A program made the translations under genes and the position numbers. A DNA stretch of 64,000 nucleotides from Tubulanus polymorphus (taxonomy: Eukaryota > Nemertea > Palaeonemertea > Tubulaniformes > Tubulanidae), in the NCBI RefSeq assembly GCF_964204645.1, contig NC_134035.1:3424001-3488000 (forward strand), read 5' to 3'. The first letter of the stretch is position 1. The number at the start of each line of letters is the position of its first letter. The notes below the pieces were generated by a model, which was not told the origin of the DNA, did no database searches, and saw only the letters and a list, made by a program, of their open reading frames with translations. Below, piece after piece: positions 22,101 through 34,100 of this stretch.

Positions 22101-25100
22101 GATTATTGCCAGTCAATTTAAACCCGTAAGTTATTGCCTGTCATTTTTGATATGCGTATTGTTTGTGTTGTTTCAGGGATACAGTGTGGGGCGTATTGAC
22201 CGGTCAGGGCGTCGACAACACGCCCAGTTTGGTGATGCACGAAGTACGCGAAATCGAAACGTGGATTTTACGCCTGTTGAGCGCGCCGGTTCCCGTACCC
22301 GGCAAAACTAGAGTGGAGGTAATAAAAAAAATAGAAAATTCGAGATACATTATATGCAATCGTGCGGATGTTGAGAATGTCTATGCTTGTATTAGTGGAT
22401 AAAATCTACCAAAAATTTGCAAAAATAGCGAAAATATTCTCCAAAAATAGGCATTAATTTGCGAGAAGCGATGCATCACTCAGACGTCTAGAACGTCTCT
22501 ATTTTAACTCGATAAGATATGACAAATATTGCTGTAATAGATCTGCGCGCGTGCGTGCTCGGGTGGCATTTTCGCTGGATGATTATCCGTTTTTTAATTA
22601 TCAATTGATCATAAATTTTATGTATTCCCAAATCCGCTGACGCAGCGGCAGAAGCAGCAGCAGCAGACACAGCAGCAGCAGTAGCAGCAGCTATGATGAA
22701 ACTGCTCTTTTTACCCGTTGCTGTTTACGTACATCAATTGTCATCGCGCTAATATTTGATGCGTAGTTTATTTTCTATAATCGCTACTGCATCGAGCGGC
22801 CTGGGGGATTTATTCGGGAGAACTATTTAACTAATAATTTACATCCAATGTCACGTAGTTTTTAGATCGCCGCTTCGTCGGGATATGATGTTGCGGTTGA
22901 TGTTGTGTGTGTACATTAATTACGACTATCCATTACCGGCCAGAAGTTGTCATTTCCAGTACATATAATAAGGCAATAGGATAGACGATTAGTTTAAAAC
23001 CCACTATATGTGTATATACAAAATTTTAAAGATCAAAAACGAAATTCGCTCGTCAAGAATTGAAAAGAGAAGACACAAAGTTTGATCTCTCTCTAGGGAC
23101 CATTTCGCTTTTGTTCTTTTAGATTTAGTTCTGTGGGGACCATCGTCTTTATGAATTTCAATTCGTCCTAAATGATCATTTCGTTCAACCTTTTCAATTT
23201 TGTATAAAGCGGGTTTTTAAGTTACGGAATAACTAACGGGGGGGGGGGGTAAAGTGGCTATTCTATCGAGAGGTTTTCACGATGTCGTTGTCGTTTTGTG
23301 ATTTCAGTTGGATATATTACCACGAGAACTACAGCCGCCGATGGTATTCGCGTTACCCGACCACACCAGACTCAGCCTCGTCGACTTTCCTTTACATCTT
23401 CCATTAGAACTGTTGGGCGTCGAGACGTGTATCAGCGTGCTGGAGATGATCATTCTAGAACACAAGGTATTGACGAAGATGAAAAAAAGAAACCGATTTT
23501 CGCTCGAATACGACCAGTGAGCCATTTTCAAAACTCGCGAGTCAACAGGTTAAAATGGGGGCCAGGTCTTATAGTCTTAACCATTGAGTCTAGGGCATTC
23601 AGGGCTGTGGTTCATGTTTGACTGGAAGAAGACCCTTTTCCAGAATTTATTTAACTGTGTATCACTCATCTCTCCCTGCTGAGAAGTGATATTGGTATTA
23701 TAACCCCTAGCCTACATCTGTTACTGTGTATCAGTCATCTCTCCCTGGAGAGAAGTGATATTGGTATTATTACCCCTAGCCTATATCTGTAACTGTGTAT
23801 CAGTCATCTCTACCTGGAGAGAAGTGATATTGGTATTATTACCCCTAGCCTATATCTGTTACTGTGTATCAGTCATCTCTACCTGGAGAGAAGTGATATT
23901 GGTATTATAACCCCTAGCCTATATCTGTAACTGTGTATCAGTCATCTCTCCCTGTAGAGAAGTGATATTGGTATTATTACCCCTAGCCTATATCTGTTAC
24001 TGTGTATCAGTCATCTCTACCTGGAGAGAAGTGATATTGGTATTATAAGCCCTAGCCTATATCTGTAACTGTATATCAGTCATCTCTCCTTGGAGAGAAG
24101 TGATATTGATATTATTACCCCTAGCCTATATCTGTAACTGTATATCAGTCATCTCTACCTGGAGAGAAGTGATATTGTAATTATCACCCCTAGACTATAT
24201 CTGTAACTGTGTATCAGTCATCTCTCCTTGGAGAGAAGTGATATTGATATTATTACCCCTAGCCTATATCTGTAACTCAATATCAGTCATCTCTACCTGG
24301 AGAGAAGTGATATTGGTATTATTACCCCTAGTCTATATCTGTAACTGTGTATCAGTCATCTCTACCTGGAGAGAAGTGATATTGGTATTATTACCCCTAG
24401 CCTATATCTGTAACTGTGTATCAGTCATCTCTCCTTGGAGAGAAGTGATATTGATATTATTACCCCTAGCCTATATCTGTAACTCAATATCAGTCATCTC
24501 TACCTGGAGAGAAGTGATATTGGTATTATCACCCCTAGTCTATATCTGTAACTGTGTATCAGTCATCTCTACCTGGAGAGAAGTGATATTGGTATTATTA
24601 CCCCTAGCCTATATCTGTAACTGTGTATCAGTCATCTCTCCTTGGAGAGAAGTGATATTGATATTATTACCCCTAGTCTATATCTGTAACTGTGTATCAG
24701 TCATCTCTACCTGGAGAGAAGTGATATTGGTATTATTACCCCTAGCCTATATCTGTAACTGTGTATCAGTCATCTCTCCTTGGAGAGAAGTGATATTGAT
24801 ATTATTACCCCTAGCCTATATCTGTAACTGTGTATCAGTCATCTCTACCTGGAGAGAAGTGATATTGGTATTATTACCCCTATTCTATATCTGTAACTGT
24901 GTATCAGTCATCTCTACCTGGAGAGAAGTGATATTGGTATTATTACCCCTAGCCTATATCTGTAACTGTGTATCAGTCATCTCTCCTTGGAGAGAAGTGA
25001 TATTGATATTATTACCCCTAGTCTATATCTGTAACTGTATATCAGTCATCCCTCCCTGGAGAGAAGTGATATTGGTATTATTACCCCTAGCCTATATCTG

Positions 25101-28100
25101 TTACTGTGTATCAGTCATCTCTACCTGGAGAGAAGTGATATTGGTATTATTACCCCTAGTCTATATCTGTAACTGTGTATCAGTCATCTCTCCCTGGAAA
25201 TAGTGACATCCAAGGAGCCAGCGCTCAGGCCAGGAGCCCAATAGCGCGTTGGAACCCATGACTTGGCATTCTACGATCTCGAACGAGCGCCGCCGTACTT
25301 GTATACAGCTTTGGTGGAATATAATAGCGAAATCGGCTTTTAGTCCTGGTCGGAAAAAATATCTTTGCGTCGCTCGCTCATTGCTAACGGTAACATCTGT
25401 TTCAATAGATTACATGTATTATATACGTCAATAATATTGAACGTAGAAATGAAAGTCGATACTGGATCGCTAATACAACGTCTTCAAACCATTGCATGAA
25501 ACGATCATAGCGAAAATGCTTCTTATACTTTCTACGATGTGCCTATACGGGTCCGACCTAAGGATTGAAAGCCACATGCCCGGTGGGCAAGCATATCTGA
25601 AATTTCGCTTGCCCCCTCCAAAAGCTACTTGCCCAACACAGGCAGTCCGATTGGTGGCACTATCATCCGTTGTATCGAGTGGGAAAAAAACTTTGTTACA
25701 TAAAATTGCACTCACCCGGAGGCCAAGTGATAATGACAACCTACTTGCCCTGATGAGAATATACTTGTCCCGGGCGATTGGACAAGCGCTTAGATCGGAC
25801 CCTGCTTTGATGTCTTACATGGAATTAATTGTCAAGATCACGATTTTCAATAGATCGCTAGAAACAGTAAAGTCCTCGTACATATCGTAGTTGCACCGGG
25901 CGGAACTTTCGTCTGTAGGTTTGAAGGAATGCTTGCTAGGGCAGAGATGTAGATAGAGCGTGCCTCGTTTAATCAGATAAGGTCGGAGGTCTGGCTGGCG
26001 ATGTTGACGGTTGTTAAGGGACTGAAGGTCGAGGACTGCCTATCGTAGATATTGAAAATAGTTGAGCGCCAGATGCTAATTGCCGCAAAAAGTAGAAGTA
26101 CTCTTTTCGTGAAAGTGATTACAATTCTTTGAAGCCGCTTAGCTCACTTTCAATAACAGTGATAACAACGTGCTTTTCTGTACACAGAGCCCGGGACTGC
26201 TTACCCAGATCTGGCCAGTTCACTACGTAGGTCTGTCTGCTGCATACGGTAGACTTGTCTTCTCCGTTTTCTGCGCCCAGAAGCTTCACGGAGAATTTTA
26301 TGATTCTGACATTGAATTGATTTTCTGCGTTATACGTTTACATGTAGTAGTATAACTACATTGTGCTATACCGTATAGAGGTGAATACTGGACCGACATA
26401 TAAAGCAGTCGTCGAGTATTTTGTTGTCAGAAATGGTTCATATGGTCATGTGAATTAGACCGATTAATTTGAACTCATAACGCTCAGTAGCTTTGTTTTC
26501 AATACATGTATTCATTGTGAGAATGTGTGAATTGTTTTCCACGTTATTGCACGGTTTTTAGAGAGTTTATCAAACCTGAAAATTATTGCATTGTTTTCAA
26601 GCAAAACGCTTTGTTTTCGATTGGATGTTCAATTGAATGATGAGAAGACGACCTAAATCCTATTTGGGATCTGCCATTGAGACTTGATTATGCCCTTGGC
26701 TCATCATAGTAGAGTATAGGCCATACAAGTTATCTCCAGCCTCTTCTGTCTCTGGTTTTGTTTTCTCGTTGTAGTCCAAGTGAGGCCATGTCTCTCAGAC
26801 CTTTCAGTAGATGTCCTCGCCAGCTGTTCTTCAGTTGTCCTCCAGGAGGTTGATTCCAGGTGACGACCTGTGACGACCGATGCTGATGCTTGGTTTTCTG
26901 AGGGTGTAGCTAATTTCAGTTCCAGCCTCCGCTGGTCGCTTCCATTTCAACTGGACTTTGTCCAGTTCTCTCCCAAAGATCCTCGTTTGTGACACTGTCA
27001 GTCCATCTCGGAGTCTTACTAGAATTCTGCGTAGGCAGGTGGTGTCGATAAAGACTTGCAGCTTGTCCATTGCTGCGGTTCCCCGTGTTTCTCATCCATA
27101 CAGCCTTGCTGTCTTGATGTTTGATTTGAAGAGCCATCGGGATTTGTCTCGAGAAAAAGTGTTTACTTCGACGCTTACCGCACGGTCTTACCAGTCTTAC
27201 CACTACGAACCCTGTCGCTATAAATCGCGATATACTTTCTGTAGTTTATCGGTCGGTCCGCGCCGTTCCGTCATAAACGGATAATTGATAAAATCGAACG
27301 AATTAGCTTTAGCTGCTACGCTACGACACAATGCGTCTACGTCGCGGTCGTTAAATTTCTCGCGATCGATCGGGGGGGGGGGGGGGGGGGGGTTAGTTGG
27401 ATATGATTCTGAAATAGGCGAGTTATGAAAGCGATAATGTATGAATTCATCGGAGATGATACGGTTTATTATCGCTCGTAAAGTTTAACGAACCGAAAAG
27501 CGCCAGCGTCCCTACGACTCCTTGGTTCCTTAAAAACCCCAATCCTTGAAAGAAATCCTAAATAGAAGATGCTTTTGTGCAAGCATCTCCTTCAATTCGA
27601 GCAAACAGGACTGGATGACAGTGAGAGTCCCTACGCCTGCTTCTTGATTCCTTGAAAACCTCTTACAAACAGAAAATGCTTTAAAAGGCGCTTTAAACTC
27701 CTTTGATTTGAGCAAAATGTCAAAAACTCCTTTAAAACCCCTTCAATTTTGAGAAATAGGCAATTAGAGATTTCGTAGGTTGTACGGTAGACTACAACTA
27801 AATCGAAACAGTTGAGACCAGCTTTTTTTGCCCAATTAGGCGGTTAACTAATTAGAAACTGATTTCAGTTCAATAATTGAGTTCAAAAATGTGCTTAAAA
27901 AACCACCAAATTAATGCTTTACCAAGATGAACAGTACCAGAAGTAGTCTGTACAGTAGTTGGATTGAGAGTGATGCAGGCCCTTCCTCTAAAATTTGAGA
28001 TTTTCTCCTTTAAAACTCCACGAGAACTCCTTATACCAAGGAATGACTGATCTGTCGGGGGTTTTATTGAATATAATATATCTCACGACGAGCTGAAAGG

Positions 28101-31100
28101 ATTAAGCGCGTATATTGATATATTATACATATATAGTTGTTCTGGTGTATGGATTGCGTCTCTGTCTCTTTCTCGTCTGCTGTAATCTCTTCCTCTCTTC
28201 GTTCTCCCGCGGTATTCGACGACGACGTGTGCGCAGCGGATCGGTTGCTATGGTAACCATATATTTCGATACCGCCGGTCGTCCCTGTTGCGTCAGATCG
28301 CAGCGTCTAATGAAAATACGCTGTTTGCCGAGATGCTCATCTTTTCTTCGTCGTGGTTATACCAGTATTCTTAACAGTTTTGGAAAATCTTTGGAAACTT
28401 TTTTTTTGGAAAACTGGAATTATTACCTCAGCCTGTTGAAAACTATTAAGAATTGATTTTCCCTACATCTATGCAAAAGGTATCGGAAATCAGGAAATGT
28501 TCCCAAAATATTTTCACTTTCTAGATAACGCATTTTTCATAGCCGCTACAATTTGATAAGAAACTTTATGAAAATACTTGATTGATGTCATTGTTAATTG
28601 GCCCTAATTCACTTTGAATGGGCCTACATTGTCTGTTCTAGGTTTGCGACGTGTAACTTATGCTGTGATCACACGGAACCCGGGCCAAATTGGCACCGAT
28701 CAGGCTCGGGCCAAATGTGGCCCGTGCCTGATTAGAGAGCGTGTTCACACCATTCACTTGATACTCAACAATGCTCAAACAAAGCGAAGTGGATCATTTC
28801 TGGTGCCAGTTGCTATTCAAACGCAATCATTTGTCTGGTGCTAAAATTAGGCTCGGGCCTGGGCCGACGCTTTTGGTCGGGGCCAAACAGGCTCGGGCCC
28901 ATTTGGCACCCGTGTGAACAGTTGTTCCGGGCCAAATTTGGCTTTAGAGTATGGAAAATCCGTAAGAACCGGGCTAATAGCGCGTGAGTTGAAACGTCGA
29001 AATCATCTTACAGTTTTTCTTCGATAGCACGTTTGATCCTTCCATGGCGATGTGCGTTTTGGTATGGTAGTTTGATTAGGCGGTTTGTTTGTCTATTCCT
29101 GTAACGACTGGTCGTGACGTCAAGCGATTGAGGAAGAGTTCGTCGGGTTTTAACCGTTTCGTCTTGTTGTCGTCACCAGTGACGTCAAACCGCGTCCCGA
29201 TGATAAAACGACGTTTAATGACGTTGTGTCGTTCGACGATCGTCGACGGTTCGTTTTCTGTCTTCTGAAGAATCGTCGTGTTTGATTCGTTTGATTCGAT
29301 TTCTCCGGCGACGTCGCGAGTCGCGAGATTAGTTTCGTTCTTTTTTTCGGCTGAGTTTTAATTTGTGGAGGCGGCTATGTAACGATGTTATTAGGGTTGT
29401 TTCAGTTGCAGCATTGCGTGATTTGATCGTAAATCAGAATTAATCCGATGTTCAATTAATACTGAAATGCACACAGTATATAGTATACAGTATACATGTG
29501 CATTTTTGTACACAGTATACATGTGTATATAGTACACAGTATACATGTGCATTTTTTATGGTCATGATGTACACGGAATTGTCAACCATTCCTGATTATC
29601 TGTGTTTTGTTACGATTGCATTCTGAATAATACTGATGTGATTTGTTTGATGTGTATACAGAAATGTGCAAGATGTTACTGGAGGACATAACTTTGATTA
29701 CTGATAATTTCAACATTTTCTTCCGTAGGAAATATTACTGTAAGAAATTCAGTTTGTTACCGATAGCAGTTTTCAGAGGTTGGCAGCCACGTGTACATGT
29801 ACATGTTAGCGTAGTGAATCAGCCGGTGAAAAACAACGCATCTGATTGGCTTGATACGTAGACTGGTGGCCGATGAGCGGCAACCTGTCCGCCCAAAATA
29901 TCTCGGGCGGTGTAAGATCGATGGGGGGTCTAGTAAAGCCTCAGGTCGCACTAAGATCCGATCCAATTGCCTACGGTTCGGTCTTAAAAACACTGACGTC
30001 ACATCTCGAGGTCGTGTCGCAGATTTGGCTAAGATCTAAGTGACACTTGGGTCACCTGAGAGCCACGATCAATTTAGAACAGAACGCTTATGTTGTAAAT
30101 ACACTCGGGTTATATAAGATCCATTCAGATCTCGACGATCTTAAGTACACTCATACGTCCCGCCTGAACAATCGGCGACTGGTTGCTGATTCCTTCCTCT
30201 TATGCAAGCTGTTTTAGGCATTAGGTTTTTTAGAGTCCCCGATTAGACGTAGTCGGATCTACACTCCCCTCCTGGTCTTGCCGATCTAATCGATGTAATT
30301 GAATTTTCGAGCGCAATCTAAACGCCTGATAATGCCGAGTACACTTGAAATTGGCAGTTACGAGTATTTTTGCGACGGCTACCGAACTACGCAATATACT
30401 TAATACCCCGTAAAGGTTAACGAGGGTGGCTACTTGATTTTGACATTTCGTGCATTTTTCGAGCGTGCGCCCCGTCATCGAACATGTACGGATTTTTATA
30501 CATTCATCTCTATTCTGTGAGGACTACGATGTTAATCGTGAAGTATTTTATGGAAGGATGTAATGGCGTATCCGGCCTTGTCGTGCCGACGATTAATTTA
30601 GCTAAGCTTTTAGCCACCGGAGATTCTAATGAAGCGTTGTAGATTTTTTTGAAGATTACGGTCTAGATATGCTAGAACCCTTCGAAAAAATGCAGGACCT
30701 ATTTGCACGCTCGTGTCTTAAGCGCAAAAGTGGTCTTGATATTGTTGTTAGATTGGTTACAGCACCAAAATGAGCTTAGACTGGTTTAAATGAAGTTGTT
30801 GGATTTGCTATAGAACCAAAATGAAGTTGTGGGATTGGTTACAGAACCGAAATGAATTTGAATGGTTTGAATAAAGTAGTAAGGTTGGCTATAGAACAGA
30901 ACTCAAAGCTTAGACTCATCTACAGTTGTTAGATCATTTATAAAACTTAGGTGGTCGTAGACGGGTCTTAAATCTGAGCCATGACTATCAATTTCCTGAC
31001 GCAGTCAGAAACCAGTAGTTTTCTATGATGTTAATGCGCAGTAGTTCATTGTTCGTATTGCTTTACGACCCGGAGCGACAATCAGCTGCGATCGTTTTTC

Positions 31101-34100
31101 GCTTTACTTATTTAATCGGCGTCTCTCGTACTATTAGTGTTTTCAATGTTTTAATCATTATTTTTTCTATGTTATCAAGCGTCTGTGTTTTGTAATGTTT
31201 GAACGTGCAGCAGCTGTATACTTAACTGTATGTACATGCTCGTCACTCGTAGAAATGAACTCCTAGGATGCGATGTCTCCCCTCTCCCCTTCTCTCCCTC
31301 TCCCTGTCTTCTCTCCCCTTCCCTCTTCCTCCTTCCCTATCCCTCTCTCCTCCCTTTCTCTCCCCTCTCCCCCCTCTCAATAAAAAATCAATAAGAACAG
31401 GGCGGCATCGACTGTTGTCACTATTGATCCTCTCCCCTTCTCTCCCTCTCCCTCTCTTCCCTTTCTCTGCCCTCTCCCCTTCCCTCTTCTTCCTTCCCTA
31501 TCCCTCTCTCCTCCCTTTCTCTCCCCTCTCCCCCCTCTCAGTATAAAATCGATTAGAACAGGGGGGCATCGACTGTTGTCACTATTGATCGATGTAAGAC
31601 TATAATGAAATCAATTGTTCTATTGTGAATTGATTGATAAATCCGCCACACTCAATGATGTGATTATTTTAATGCGGCGAATCATTTTTCATCTTAAGCA
31701 TTTCCGATTCGATTGATTTCATTCTGATTCTGATTCCACATTTGACTTCAAAGTCATTACAGTCACTGCATGAAGCCATGTTTTTAGCGAATTATTAGAG
31801 TGTTAGAAAGTCGTCACTCGGTCACAGTTTATACCGATGTAACACGTTTATTCTTCAGACCGAGTTCATTGTGGTAGGATACTTGATCGGCGCAGTGAAA
31901 TTTTAAGTATCCCGGTAGGAGGCTACTATAGGCTTTCTCTGATATCTCGATTAGATGGATTGTTTCCTATGTTTGCTTCATTAGAAACTCAAATCGAAGG
32001 CAAATCGTGGGGATATGGAACATTGATACTGACTAGACGATTTCGTATTCCGAGAAGATTCTCTCTGTTTCTAGAATCTACTAAATCGAGTCTTACGGAC
32101 TGCGGCTAACGCGAATCATTTGGTACCAGGTGGTTTTTCGAGGTCTCGAGTTAGATGATGGAAATCTAATCGCCGCCCAATTACGACGGCGAAGATTCAT
32201 GTCCGAACGATTCCAGTTAAGCTACAAGTCTTATACCGACGTTAGTTTAACGCGCAGGCCTCGGCCGAGGAGTTGCCGCGATTCCCTGAATCCGGTAATT
32301 AAACGACCGTGTTGATTCCCCTCCTCGGCTGTACGCCGTGTGTATGGTAGTGTGTCGGTACTGGTTGTCATGGTGACACGGTTCATCCCGCGGTATTGTC
32401 GTCTTTTATATCGATCTCTCTCTCGGCTGAAACGAACTTCTTCCGCGGCGCTCCGTAGCTGAAACTACAGCAGCGCGAGTATAGGCTGTGCGCGCGCCGG
32501 TATCTGACGCTTTTATTGATTTGCATCATCATCATCGTCAGCGGTGGTGTTGACTGTATTATAGATCACCGTGTTGCCGTTCTCGCACGACACCAGCTCG
32601 CGATCGTTAGCGCTTAATTATTAATTATCGTAATTAACTCCGACGCATCGGAAACAATTATTTATAGTGTGTACATGTAGGTGTGACGAAATATCCATCC
32701 ATCAAAAATGTATCACGTTTTTTTTTTTTTCGATAAAGTCGGCCACTTTTTCGACGAGGGTTTTTTTTACCGCGTGAAATGAACTGAATTCGTCGGAAAA
32801 TTTCGGGATATATCGGCGGGGTATCGTCGATATGTCGGCGAAATATGTTAGACAGGCTGGCGGCTTAGCCTGCCTGGATATTCGGGGAAATGTCGGGGAA
32901 TTTTTCTTTTCGTTAAAAAAGTCATGAGAATAGTCGGGGAATTTTCTAAATGATCTAAAAGTCTGATAGATTGCGCATGTCCGTCTATGTCTTACGTATT
33001 TGACTGTGTTAATCGATTGGATTCTTAGCAGATCGAATCAGGAAAAACAACTTATATATCAGGCAATAGTCAGGGAAATAGTCAGAGAGAAAGCAAGTCT
33101 TATAAGTGGCATGCCTAGAAATGCGAGTTTTGTACATATAACGGGTGCAGAGCGGAGGGATGATTGCCCTGCCGTGCCCTGCCCTGCCCTGCTGTGCCAT
33201 GCCGGTGCGGTTTAGAAAATAGAAAAGGTGTTTGACTCGGTGGGTTCAAGTCCCATGTTATTCTGTCAGGACATATATGGCAATGTCCAATAAACCCCCT
33301 TCCCCACCCCACCCCCAACTCACTGATCTAACAGCTGAAGTAATTATGTTGACTGAAGAGGTTTCGACAGTATCCAACTTAATTCTGTAGTCAATCTTTC
33401 CACATAAGACCAGTCTTAAGATTTAAGACTACTTTTGGACTGCAACTGACCCCATGATCCAGATCCACCTGTTGACTCCGTAGTTCGAGCCAGGGATCCA
33501 TTTTTTTGCGAAATGATATAAACGAACGACGCTAACTTGTTTTTTCTCTTTCTGACACCAGGTGGTGCTACAATCGCGCGATTACAACGCGTTGACGATG
33601 AGCGTGATGGCGTTCGTGTCGATGCTTTACCCACTCGAGTACATGTTTCCTGTGATACCTCTTTTACCTACGTGTATGTCGTCGGCTGAACAGGTACGTA
33701 TGCAGCCCAAAACACTTTCATTCAACGTCTTCAGTATCTCCTGATCAGTCACTTTAAAAATACTGAATTCCTGAAGATGACTATTAGAATATAGTCAAAA
33801 CATTAAATAGACTACTAGCTCAAGTAAAACAGTAATCCCGAAGATGAATATCAGAATAAAGGCGAAACGTTGAATAAACTACTAGCTCAAAGAATACAGA
33901 ATTCCTGAAGATGACTATTAGAATATAGTCAAAACGTTGAATAAACTACTAGCTCAACAAATTCAGTATTCCTGAACATGACTATTAGAATATAGTCAAA
34001 ACGTTGAATAAACTACTAGCTCAACAAATTCAGTATTCCTGAAGATGACTATTAGAATATAGTCAAAACGTTGAATAAACTACTAGCTCAACAAATTCAG

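Larger units (their letters stand above)
23467..33561. other. MADD intron 3 (about 10 kb): repeats and degraded transposons, no exon seen
   Basis: Contains the largest 69-bp array (23675-25200), a TIR MITE (25552-25806), a dead reverse transcriptase fragment (26660-27160), a poly-G run (27371-27393), and an interspersed repeat copy (27500-28065). Further on are a GC-rich MITE (28658-28985), another MITE (29580-29795) and a duplicated polypyrimidine block (31268-31590). Most of 29800-31260 and 31600-33200 shows nothing recognisable. A B-box-like GGTTCAAGTCCC occurs near 33240. Confidence 0.7.

Noticed and set aside
24238-25203. A 321-codon open frame on the plus strand encoding a hydrophobic 23-residue repeat
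   Set aside because: It is the 69-bp minisatellite read in its open frame. The unit is a multiple of three, copies vary without codon bias, and it lies inside a MADD intron.
26660-27160. Active non-LTR retrotransposon
   Set aside because: Only the last part of the reverse transcriptase ORF is visible and it is broken by frameshifts and stops.
33230-33300. A tRNA gene or SINE suggested by GGTTCAAGTCCC
   Set aside because: Only a B-box-like string is present. No A box or cloverleaf could be drawn around it.
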